A stretch of DNA of 64,000 bases from Psychrobacillus sp042945595 (lineage in GTDB: Bacteria > Bacillota > Bacilli > Bacillales_A > Planococcaceae). The stretch spans positions 248,001-312,000 of the forward strand of contig NZ_CP168493.1 in NCBI RefSeq assembly GCF_042945595.1, given 5' to 3'. How positions within the stretch are numbered: the stretch's first letter is position 1; every line of letters begins with the position of its first letter. Position numbers and translations under genes: made by a program. Below are positions 45,607-53,385 of the stretch, piece by piece. The notes under the pieces were generated by a model, which saw only the letters and a program-made list of their open reading frames with translations, was not told where the DNA came from and did not search any database.

Positions 45607-46451
45607 ACTGTATTTCACTTAAAAATGTATCCTATAAGTATCCCTATATGGAAGAATTCGCTCTGCAAGAGCTGAATTACGCGTTTGAAACAGGGAAATG
45701 CTACGGTATTATTGGGGCGAACGGAAGTGGAAAAACAACATTTTGTAATTTACTTAGAGGGATGATTCCTCATTTTTTCGAAGGTGATCTTACGGGTGAT
45801 GTTTTGATCGAAGGGAACGATGTGCGCAATTGGGATAGTAATTTATTATCCACCAAAATAGGGTATATCTTTCAAAATCCGTTTACACAAATCAGTGGAA
45901 TTAAAGACACTGTCTTTGAAGAAATTGCGCTTGGTCTTGAAAACCTGGGTGTGGAAAAAGAAGTGTTGATCGATCGAGTCATCGAAGTTGTGAAGCTTTT
46001 AAAACTGGAACAGCTCATCAAGAAAAATCCAAATAATCTTTCGGGTGGTCAAAAACAACGCGTTGCATTTGCATCCATTATTGCCATGAATAGCGATATT
46101 CTTGTGATCGATGAACCGACTTCGCAGCTCGATCCGGAGAGTAGTGCGGAGATTTTTTCGATTATCAATCTGTTAAAAGAACAGGGGAAAACTATTTTTC
46201 TAGTTGAACATAAAGTGGATTTGATAGCCGAGTACACAGATGAGGTTATCGTGTTAAAAGATGGTCGTATTGCCTTAAGTGGTTCTGCGCTAGACGTGTT
46301 TTCCAATATAGATTTGCTTCAAATGGGTGTTATGCTTCCCCAAGCAGCTATGCTCAGTTACGACATGCAAAAGGCGAATAAAACATTCGATACAATCTCG
46401 ATAACGAAATCCCAGGTAATAGATCAGATCAAACAAAGGGTGGGTGTATAA
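45603..46451 (+). CDS. ECF transporter ATPase (A component)
   Basis: 282 residues from ATG 45603, ATGA-coupled to the EcfT stop, with GGAGGG upstream. Walker A GANGSGKTTF, Q-loop FQNPFTQ, signature LSGGQKQRV and Walker B ILVIDEPTSQLD are all intact. It powers the transporter with the next ATPase. Confidence 0.92.
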   Translation: MNCISLKNVSYKYPYMEEFALQELNYAFETGKCYGIIGANGSGKTTFCNLLRGMIPHFFEGDLTGDVLIEGNDVRNWDSNLLSTKIGYIFQNPFTQISGIKDTVFEEIALGLENLGVEKEVLIDRVIEVVKLLKLEQLIKKNPNNLSGGQKQRVAFASIIAMNSDILVIDEPTSQLDPESSAEIFSIINLLKEQGKTIFLVEHKVDLIAEYTDEVIVLKDGRIALSGSALDVFSNIDLLQMGVMLPQAAMLSYDMQKANKTFDTISITKSQVIDQIKQRVGV

Positions 46452-47255
46452 ATGGAAGCAATTGAGTTAAAGAATGTTTCGTTTGCTTACCCTGATGGAC
46501 ATGTAGCTAACGAAGAGCTGAATTTGATCATTCAAAAAGGGGAAAGAGTAGCTATTGTAGGACAGAATGGAGCAGGAAAGACGACAGCAGTGAAGTTAAT
46601 GAATGGGCTAAACAAACCTACGAGCGGTGATGTGCTCATTAATGGCGTGAATACCAAAACGCAAACTACCGCCCAAGTTTCAGCCTATGTGGGCTACGTT
46701 TTTCAAAATCCGGATGATCAGATTTTTAATAGTAATGTCCAAAAAGAAATCGAATACATGCTTCATTATTTAAAACTAGATTCACAAGAAATCGAGCGAC
46801 GTGTCAGTCGGGCAGTAGAACTGACAGGGATCGATGGCTATTTAGATATGAATCCATTCGATGTGCCCTATTCAATCAGGAAGTTTATAACTATCGCCAT
46901 GGTATTGGCTCTTGAAACCCCTTATATCATCCTAGATGAACCAACTGCAGGACAAGATTTACATGGAATTCAAACACTCACTAACCTGTTAGATAGACTA
47001 CAGGAAGAGGGGAAATGTGTCGTTACGATTACCCATGATATGGAGTTTGTGGCGGATAATTTTACACGTGTAATAACCATGGCAAATAAAAGGATTATTG
47101 CAGATGATTCGGCACGGAATACATTTTGGTCTACAGAAATTTTAACGGAGGCTAGGCTTAAAAAGCCTCAAATTGGAGAGATTTCTGAGGAACTTGGAAT
47201 GGAAGGAAATATCATCTACCGACATGAACTGGTGGAACTACTAAATAAGAAGTAA
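46452..47255 (+). CDS. ECF transporter ATPase (A' component) with degenerate signature
   Basis: 267 residues; ATG follows the previous stop directly. Walker A GQNGAGKTTA, FQNPDDQ and Walker B YIILDEPTAGQD are intact, and the His switch lies in VTITHDME. In place of LSGGQ it reads VPYSIRKF, so its signature motif is missing. The heterodimer would therefore have one degenerate ATP site, assuming the partner supplies the other. Confidence 0.9.
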   Translation: MEAIELKNVSFAYPDGHVANEELNLIIQKGERVAIVGQNGAGKTTAVKLMNGLNKPTSGDVLINGVNTKTQTTAQVSAYVGYVFQNPDDQIFNSNVQKEIEYMLHYLKLDSQEIERRVSRAVELTGIDGYLDMNPFDVPYSIRKFITIAMVLALETPYIILDEPTAGQDLHGIQTLTNLLDRLQEEGKCVVTITHDMEFVADNFTRVITMANKRIIADDSARNTFWSTEILTEARLKKPQIGEISEELGMEGNIIYRHELVELLNKK

Positions 47256-47295
47256 TGAATAGACAAACACAAAAAATTGGTATGAGGTGAAGGGA

Positions 47296-48039
47296 TTGCG
47301 TATCCAAAAAGAAAATTTTCTAAGCTTGTTTCATGTAAAAAAACCTATATTGGCAATGATTCATTTGAAAGGTGAAAGCAATGAAGAGAAGGTTGGAATT
47401 GCTAAACTGGAAATTGATCAATTGATTGACAATGGTATTGATGCTGTAATCATTGAAAATTATTTCGGTACCCCTGAAGTTGTGGAAGAAGTGTTGAACT
47501 ATCTCTATTCAGAACGAAAAAACATCATTTATGGTGTCAATGTTCTTGATGATGATAAGAAAGCATTTGAACTTGCAGTTAAATACGATGTAAAATTCAT
47601 TCAGTTGGATTCGGTCGCAGGACATCTGAACTTAGATGAAGATCGCGAGTTTGATGAATGGATTACGAATGCACGTAAACAAACGAATGCCTTTGTACTT
47701 GGTGGCGTTCGATTTAAATATCAACCTTATTTGTCAGGCAGAACGTTAGAAGAGGATTTAACAATTGGGATGACTAGATGCGACGCAATCGTTGTGACAG
47801 GCGAGGGGACAGGTCTAGAAACAGATATATTGAAAATCAATGCGTTCAGAAAAATTATGGGGAATGACCACCCCCTTGTTGTCGGAGCGGGCATTACTGC
47901 AGCTAACTTTAAAGAGCAACTTGATGTAGCTGATGCTGCAATTATAGGAAGCTATTTGAAGGACACATTTAAAGATGATGGAAATGTTAGTGTTGAAAAC
48001 GTGCGTCATTTTATGACGCAAGTAAATAACGTACGATAG
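47296..48039 (+). CDS. BtpA-family TIM-barrel protein
   Basis: 247 residues from TTG 47296 (GAGGTG just upstream). KPILAMIHLKG at the start, DAVIIENYFGTP, VNVLDDD, FIQLDSVAGH and GAGITAANFKEQLDVADAAI belong to the BtpA/SgcQ family. BtpA was named for photosystem I assembly in cyanobacteria, but in Firmicutes and E. coli (sgc locus) the family sits with sugar transport and kinases, which points to an aldolase-like or hydrolase role in catabolism. Exact reaction unknown. Confidence 0.82.
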   Translation: MRIQKENFLSLFHVKKPILAMIHLKGESNEEKVGIAKLEIDQLIDNGIDAVIIENYFGTPEVVEEVLNYLYSERKNIIYGVNVLDDDKKAFELAVKYDVKFIQLDSVAGHLNLDEDREFDEWITNARKQTNAFVLGGVRFKYQPYLSGRTLEEDLTIGMTRCDAIVVTGEGTGLETDILKINAFRKIMGNDHPLVVGAGITAANFKEQLDVADAAIIGSYLKDTFKDDGNVSVENVRHFMTQVNNVR

Positions 48040-48069
48040 GCTTTTCCTATCGGTAGTGGAGGGGTACAT

Positions 48070-49032
48070 ATGAAGAGCGATTATTCTTTTTTTGTTGGAG
48101 ACATTGCGTTAGACGAATATTATAGAGCCCCGTATTGGCCGGGGATTCGTGAAAAAGTCCTTGTTGAAACGTTAGACGCTTACGTAGGCGGAATGATAGC
48201 GAATGCAGCAAGTGTCTATGCGGCTTATAATGAAAATATTTACTATCTTGCTTTGCTTAATAGCGGAAACATTACACAAATCCTATGTAAAGATTTAGAG
48301 GATAGAGGAATAGACACGCGGTATATTCTCCATGATGATTCGCTACCAGATGCGAAGAATATGATTATTTTAGCAGAAGATGACCATACATTATTTATTC
48401 CTACATTGGGAATTACTCATTTTGAGATAACGCATGAAATTATCGATGCAATGTGCAAGGCAAAATACGTATATACATGTATTTCAGAAATCAGACCTTT
48501 ACGATGTGGAGATATGAATGCAATCGATATTATTAGGAAAGTCAGAGCAAGTGGTGCGAAAATGGTCTATGATCTGGATGTCGCTCATTTAGAAGCGGGT
48601 GACGAATTATTTATAGAAGAGATGGACATTGTATTTTTCAACACGATTGGTTTTGATACCTATCGAAAAGAGAAAACAGCTGAACAAGCTGTCTCTCAAT
48701 TACTTGAATTTGGAACAGAAATCGTAGTCGTTACACATGCAGAAGAGGGATGTGTTGTATATACAAAAGATGAGCAGATTCATGTTCCAGGAATCCCAGT
48801 TGAAGTTGTCGATGTAACTGGAGCGGGTGATACATTTTGCAGTTCGTTTATTCATGCGCTAAATAAAAGTGATGATTTAGCACTTGTTGCCCGTTTTGCA
48901 AACGCAGCAGCTGCCCGAGCAGTGACTGTCATGGGTCCTCGTGGTGGAGTGGCTTCAAACGAGGAAATTATGGACTTTATGAAAGACCGGAATCTTCTCC
49001 TAGACAATGCGTTCGACTGTTTCTTAGTCTAA
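48070..49032 (+). CDS. PfkB-family carbohydrate/nucleoside kinase
   Basis: 320 residues, GGAGGGG before ATG. Ribokinase fold: Gly-rich start with DAYVGGMIANAASVYAA and the C-terminal ATP/anion-hole motif VDVTGAGDTFCSSF (about 248-261) with catalytic Asp. It should phosphorylate a sugar or nucleoside imported by the ECF system. Substrate not predictable from sequence. Confidence 0.87.
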   Translation: MKSDYSFFVGDIALDEYYRAPYWPGIREKVLVETLDAYVGGMIANAASVYAAYNENIYYLALLNSGNITQILCKDLEDRGIDTRYILHDDSLPDAKNMIILAEDDHTLFIPTLGITHFEITHEIIDAMCKAKYVYTCISEIRPLRCGDMNAIDIIRKVRASGAKMVYDLDVAHLEAGDELFIEEMDIVFFNTIGFDTYRKEKTAEQAVSQLLEFGTEIVVVTHAEEGCVVYTKDEQIHVPGIPVEVVDVTGAGDTFCSSFIHALNKSDDLALVARFANAAAARAVTVMGPRGGVASNEEIMDFMKDRNLLLDNAFDCFLV

Positions 49033-49062
49033 ATGACATACATAATGGGAAGAGGGTAACGT

Positions 49063-49551
49063 ATGAAAATCATTGCACAACCTGTTTCATCAATTGATTT
49101 CTCGGAATATGGAAAGTACTACAATATGAGTAATCAACCTCATAATGTTGTGCTTTCAGAAGGTGATGGATGGAAAGATAGTATGACGGATGCACCTCTT
49201 ATACATTCGGAAGGGCATTTAGGATTAACTGTTGGATCACCTTTACCAAACAAAACATATAAAATGGAAAGACATTTGCATACAGAAGAAGCCCTTTTTT
49301 GCATGGCAGATCCCATTGTGTTGGCGATTGCAAACAGCGGAAATCGGCAACACCCTAGAGCGGAAGATATTAAAGCAATCATCATTCATCCTGGGGAAGC
49401 TGTTGTGTTGAAAGAAGGGATTTGGCATGATGCCTGTCATGGTATTGATGGTGTGGTACCTTATTACTGGTTCGCACAAGTCCTAGACACACCAACCGAG
49501 TGGATAGAAATAGAAGATGGACCGGTTGAAATTAGAGTTACTGCAGACTAA
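49063..49551 (+). CDS. AllA-like (ureidoglycolate lyase superfamily) cupin
   Basis: 162 residues, GAAGAGGG before ATG. Cupin with HLHTEEALFCMADPIVLAIA and IIHPGEAVVLKEGIWHDACH, matching the ureidoglycolate lyase fold (a single-domain beta barrel). There are no allantoin genes nearby; here it is the last gene of the ECF-BtpA-PfkB operon, so it more likely acts on a related ureido or lactone intermediate or isomerises a sugar. A truncated toxin locus starts 8 nt after its stop. Confidence 0.72.
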   Translation: MKIIAQPVSSIDFSEYGKYYNMSNQPHNVVLSEGDGWKDSMTDAPLIHSEGHLGLTVGSPLPNKTYKMERHLHTEEALFCMADPIVLAIANSGNRQHPRAEDIKAIIIHPGEAVVLKEGIWHDACHGIDGVVPYYWFAQVLDTPTEWIEIEDGPVEIRVTAD

Positions 49552-49734
49552 GATGTAGTAATTCTGTCATTCAACCATAAAAATAACCCATCCTTGAGTT
49601 AAGCGCTCGAAGGGTTACTACTACCTAATCAATAGCCAATCCTCTTGGGGGAACCGACTATTATATTTGGCCATTTGATGCACAAACATCAAGTGGTCTT
49701 TTTTATTGTACTCAGATGTTACATCTATGTATAC
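49552..49734. pseudogene. 3'-half copy of the holin-like toxin/antisense RNA locus
   Basis: About 170 bp repeat the right side of the locus at 33.5 kb: the toxin tail (ATTCTGTCATT), the antisense terminator arms, the minus-strand TATAAT (49665-49660), and the mRNA terminator (49671-49704). The toxin start and its N-terminal half are missing. The antisense promoter is intact, so an orphan antitoxin RNA (about 49578-49653, minus) could still be made. Confidence 0.65.
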
Positions 49735-49770
49735 ATTTGAAAGTTTTGTTTTTCAAGTAAGTGTGGTGTA

Positions 49771-49808
49771 TTAGTCCTTAAACAAAATTGTATTAGAACC
49801 TGGCACCT
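49771..49808. repeat. Palindromic GGTACC repeat, copy 3 (partial)
   Basis: The right arm AATTGTATTAGAACCTGGCACC and a decayed left arm. It follows the toxin-locus copy at the same distance as copy 2 follows the intact toxin locus. Confidence 0.6.
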
Positions 49809-49867
49809 TTCATCTATAGAGGATGTTGATAAGTTGTGTATATCTTTTCAATCACAATTTATTGAAG

Positions 49868-50033
49868 TTATCCACATGTAGATAAGTTGCTTTTATTTAA
49901 ACGCTTGAAAAATAATTATCCTCGTAGAGTTGATATCAAGACGTTTGTCGTACAATTGAAACGATGCAAGGAGCCGGATATGAATTACCAACTTGTTGAA
50001 AACCTATCCAAAACGACGTGCTTTTGTGGATAA
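49868..50033. other. Two DnaA-box-like sites
   Basis: TTATCCACA at 49868-49876 and its complement TGTGGATAA at 50025-50033, in a 725-bp stretch that otherwise has no gene. Both match the DnaA consensus exactly. No other origin feature is seen. Confidence 0.3.
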
Positions 50034-50197
50034 ATTACGGAAGTTGCAATAATAAATTTAGTATAACGAGTAAAGCAAATGTGGACGAGAGCAGTGCATA
50101 TTCAGTATTTACTTGCAGATTTATTATGTTGTACTCTTCGTATGATTAGAAGAATTTTAGGTGGGATAGTGGAGGAAATGTTGAAGAAAAATCAATA

Positions 50198-50240
50198 AGT
50201 AGATATCTCTAGCTGCAACAAGTAGGGATATCTACTTTTC
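50198..50240 (+). terminator. Orphan Rho-independent terminator
   Basis: AGTAGATATC pairs with GATATCTACT, loop of about 19 nt, then TTTTC. No intact gene precedes it. Confidence 0.6.
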
Positions 50241-50277
50241 TATGTTTCCAATTCTCATTATTAATATAAAATCTCTC

Positions 50278-50364
50278 CTATGCGACAACCGTTTGTAATA
50301 ATAGCTTCAGTAACTCTTCTAATGTTTCTGGTAATTGTTCTGGTAGACCTAAAGAATTTTTCAT
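50278..50364 (-). CDS. Small amphipathic peptide gene (28 residues)
   Basis: An ATG with a near-perfect AAGGAGG 7 nt upstream opens 28 codons: it begins MKNSLGLPEQLPETLEELLK and ends in LLLQTVVA. The Leu heptad pattern predicts one amphipathic helix. It lies in the gene-poor stretch 49.8-50.6 kb. No family recognised; a signalling, leader or membrane-active peptide would fit. Real on the strength of the ribosome binding site alone. Confidence 0.5.
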   Translation of the reverse strand: MKNSLGLPEQLPETLEELLKLLLQTVVA

Positions 50365-50616
50365 TTCTATTCCTCCTTCAATCTCTTATTCTATTAACAA
50401 TATAGGTAATCTATTTCGATTTTATACATAGTTTTAGGAGAAAATATTAAAAAAGTTATTAAACTCTTAAAAGATTTTCGAATTATCAATTGAGAGTATA
50501 GCTTTCCATTTGATAAAGATTAATTGGAAGGCTATTTATTATTTTTGAGATATACTAGAAGGAGATTTAGTCACTGTTCTTGAATGGATATAAAATACGT
50601 TTTAGGAGGAATTAGA

Positions 50617-50994
50617 ATGGGTTTTTTAGATGGGTTGATGGGGAATGCTTCGGAGATAGAAAATGATAAAGTAGAAAGTGAATTGAAGGATTTACTTACT
50701 CCTGCTGAAAGGGTAGAACATGCATATAAGCTTATACGAGATCTTATTGTTTTTACGGATAAACGTCTATTACTTATTGATAAACAAGGTGTAACTGGGA
50801 AAAAGGTAGAGTATCACTCAATTCCATATAAAAGTGTGGTGCATTTCTCTATTGAAACGGCAGGTACCTTTGACTTGGATGCAGAATTGAAAATTTGGTT
50901 ATCGGGAAGTGCGGCTCCTATTCAGAAAAAATTCAACAAATCCTTAAATATATATAAGGTACAAAGTGTTTTAGCGGATTATGTAATGAAGTAA
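50617..50994 (+). CDS. Bacterial PH-domain protein (YvbH-like)
   Basis: 125 residues from ATG 50617, AGGAGG 8 nt upstream; a longer frame lacks a site. The core (VEHAYKLIRDLIVFTDKRLLLIDKQG ... shortened here) has the VFTDKRLLL strand and the LNIYKVQSVLADYV end helix of the bPH_1/YvbH family. Soluble, role unknown. Confidence 0.75.
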   Translation: MGFLDGLMGNASEIENDKVESELKDLLTPAERVEHAYKLIRDLIVFTDKRLLLIDKQGVTGKKVEYHSIPYKSVVHFSIETAGTFDLDAELKIWLSGSAAPIQKKFNKSLNIYKVQSVLADYVMK

Positions 50995-51244
50995 TAGATA
51001 GGGGAGCGGCTTGCTGAAATAATGGTTGCATATGTAGCGAAATCTCATCCTTTTTTTAGCAAGCGAGTTCTTTACTAATAAGAGCAAAGAGCATTGTAAA
51101 AATGCTGTAAAATCAAAAATTGTAATTTGCCCTTCGAAAATAGCTTAATGGAGTAGTGGAGGAGATGATTTGATTTTACATACATGAGTTAATTTCATAA
51201 ATAGCATTTAATTATTAAACACGAACAATACTTAATTTATTGAT

Positions 51245-51325
51245 TGGAGCGACAGGCAGCGATTCCAGCGGGATGAGTGAGACAGATAAACATTACAAAC
51301 GACGCGAATGCGGAAATCATGCTGA
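51245..51325. repeat. Degenerate copy of the Arg/Gly-codon-like intergenic repeat
   Basis: GATTCCAGCGGGATGAGTGA and the following CATTAC resemble GACTCCTGCGGGGAAAGCGA and CATTAC at 63.29 kb. No gene is seen in 50995-51504 otherwise. Confidence 0.4.
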
Positions 51326-51504
51326 TTTATGAAGATTTTATTATACATATTCTTACATTTCACTTTAATGTTGTTCGTGTTTTATGCTCTAAATTTGAAT
51401 TATGAAATTGATTCACTTAATAGATTTTGAGTTTCAAAGAGAGTATATTAATAAATATTATTCTGCATCTAGCTCATACCGAAAATTGGAATGGAGGAAT
51501 ATAT

Positions 51505-52530
51505 ATGTATAGCTTTAAGAATGATTACGCAGAAGGGGCTCATCCAAGGATTTTACAAGCCTTAATGGAGTCGAATTTAGTGCAAGAAGATGGGTATGGT
51601 GGTGATCGCTATACACAAAATGCGATTGACTTATTAAAACAAAAGCTACAGAATCCCGAAGTCGATATCCATTTGTTATCAGGCGGGACGCAAACAAATT
51701 TGATCGCAATTTCCGCTTTTTTACGACCACATGAAGCGGTGATAGCAACTAGTACGGGGCATGTTTTTACACATGAAACGGGTGCTATTGAAGCTACGGG
51801 CCATAAAGTTATTTCCGTAGAAACAGAAGATGGAAAACTGAATCCTACTCAAATTAAAGAAGTGTTAGATCTCCATACTGATGAGCATATGGTAAAACCA
51901 AAATTAGTTTACATATCAAACTCGACGGAAATAGGTTCTATTTATAATAAGCAAGAACTGACAGATTTAAAAGACTTTTGCGGAGAACATAATCTACTGT
52001 TGTATATGGACGGGGCAAGACTAGGATCTGCGTTGTGCTCCACTGAAAATGACTTGAAGTTAAGTGATATCTCGACACTTGTGGATGCTTTCTATATTGG
52101 CGGGACAAAAAATGGAGCTCTTTTAGGTGAGGCATTGGTCATTTGTAGAAATTCATTAAAAGAGGATTTTCGTTTTCATTTGAAGCAAAAAGGAGCTTTA
52201 TTAGCGAAAGGGAGATTATTAGGTATCCAGTTTTATGAGCTGTTTAGAGATGATTTGTTTGCTGAATTGGCCCAGCATGCGAATGATATGGCCGCTATTC
52301 TTAGGGAAGGATGTAGCGCTGCTCAATTATCATTTTTAATACATTCTCCGTCCAATCAAATCTTTCCAATTTTGCCGAACTATCTTATTACAGAGCTCCA
52401 AAAAAGTTATTCGTTTCTTATTTGGGAAAAGATTGATTCTACACATTCCGCGATTCGATTAGTTACCTCATGGGCAACAAAAGAGGATGAGGTACGAGCT
52501 TTCGTCGAGGCAGTACAAAAAATAAACTAA
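51505..52530 (+). CDS. Low-specificity threonine aldolase
   Basis: 341 residues from ATG 51505 (GGAGG upstream; the same site is duplicated at 38.7 kb). PLP fold type I, beta-eliminating lyase family: FKNDYAEGAHPRIL, HLLSGGTQTNLI, LYMDGARLGSAL and the PLP lysine in YIGGTKNGAL. It splits L-threonine or allo-threonine to glycine and acetaldehyde. Monocistronic, with a terminator after it. Confidence 0.9.
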   Translation: MYSFKNDYAEGAHPRILQALMESNLVQEDGYGGDRYTQNAIDLLKQKLQNPEVDIHLLSGGTQTNLIAISAFLRPHEAVIATSTGHVFTHETGAIEATGHKVISVETEDGKLNPTQIKEVLDLHTDEHMVKPKLVYISNSTEIGSIYNKQELTDLKDFCGEHNLLLYMDGARLGSALCSTENDLKLSDISTLVDAFYIGGTKNGALLGEALVICRNSLKEDFRFHLKQKGALLAKGRLLGIQFYELFRDDLFAELAQHANDMAAILREGCSAAQLSFLIHSPSNQIFPILPNYLITELQKSYSFLIWEKIDSTHSAIRLVTSWATKEDEVRAFVEAVQKIN

Positions 52531-52536
52531 AAAACA

Positions 52537-52577
52537 ATAACCATCTATCAGTTATCTTGATAGATGGTTACTTTTTA
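52537..52577. terminator. Bidirectional terminator
   Basis: AACCATCTATCA pairs with TGATAGATGGTT; A-rich on one side and T-rich on the other. It separates the threonine aldolase gene from the leftward SET gene. Confidence 0.8.
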
Positions 52578-52952
52578 TTCCTGATTAAACCATAGTGGAT
52601 CCTTGTCATCAACGTCTCCATTATAATTAATCAAAATTTCATCTCCTGCTTTTATATCCTCGAAAGCAAAGAAGTCAAATGTGTGATTTTTAAAATTAAT
52701 CTCATATGTTGCATTAGGTTCATAAGAATGGTTAAACAACATTCCATAACCAAGAAGGATAGCAGATTTATCTAACCCATACTCAAAAGCGTAATCACCT
52801 AGTATGGTTTGCTCAACGTATTGATGCTGTTCGTTTGGATAAGCAATGACAGGTGCTTCATGTAAAAGCTCTCCTTTTTTGATATCCACTTTAGCAAATA
52901 CCCCTCTATTGAATTCTCCATCACTTAATGAAGATGTTTTTACTTCAATCAT
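52575..52952 (-). CDS. SET-domain protein
   Basis: 125 residues from ATG 52952 (weak AGTAGG site; a GTG 18 nt upstream is also possible). It carries the core SET motifs: GVFAKVDIKKGELL at the start, YGMLFNHSYEPNA (the NHS pseudoknot motif) and GDEILINYN. SET proteins methylate lysines using SAM; bacterial free-standing ones have unknown targets. Very short, without post-SET cysteines. Confidence 0.8.
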   Translation of the reverse strand: MIEVKTSSLSDGEFNRGVFAKVDIKKGELLHEAPVIAYPNEQHQYVEQTILGDYAFEYGLDKSAILLGYGMLFNHSYEPNATYEINFKNHTFDFFAFEDIKAGDEILINYNGDVDDKDPLWFNQE

Positions 52953-53076
52953 GTTTATTCGCCTACTCACTATTAATATATTCTTTCTAACTGTAACATT
53001 AATTTGAACATTGAGCTCTTTTTATTTGTTTTCAGACGACTTTATTATTAATTAATCGACTTTATTGGCACCGAAT

Positions 53077-53125
53077 TAGGGTCCCTGTCCTAAAAGAATT
53101 CAAAGTTGTTTTAGAATTGGTACCT
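53077..53125. repeat. Palindromic GGTACC repeat, copy 4 (degenerate)
   Basis: The arms GGTCCCTGTCCTAAAAGAATT and TTGTTTTAGAATTGGTACC. The rest of 52971-53385 has no gene. Confidence 0.5.
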
Positions 53126-53385
53126 TTAATATAGTATTGACAATCCAATGTCTCAGTCCTTGCAAGAAGCTGGGTTAAGGCATGGATGATTTTATATGTA
53201 ACTAGAGTTCTGTGGAAATACTTCGCCCTTTTTTATTAGCTTTAAATAGTCTATAATTATTAAATGACGGCAGGTATTATAATTTATAAATAATTAGTAC
53301 AAACTTTGATAGGGTTACATAGAGACTGAAAAGGTGTGTGAGGAATTCGCACCTACATCTTTTCTTCAAATTTGAGGGTATAAGG

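Noticed and set aside
49868..50033. A chromosomal or plasmid replication origin
   Set aside because: Only two DnaA boxes, and no dnaA, dnaN, rep gene or AT-rich repeat array nearby.
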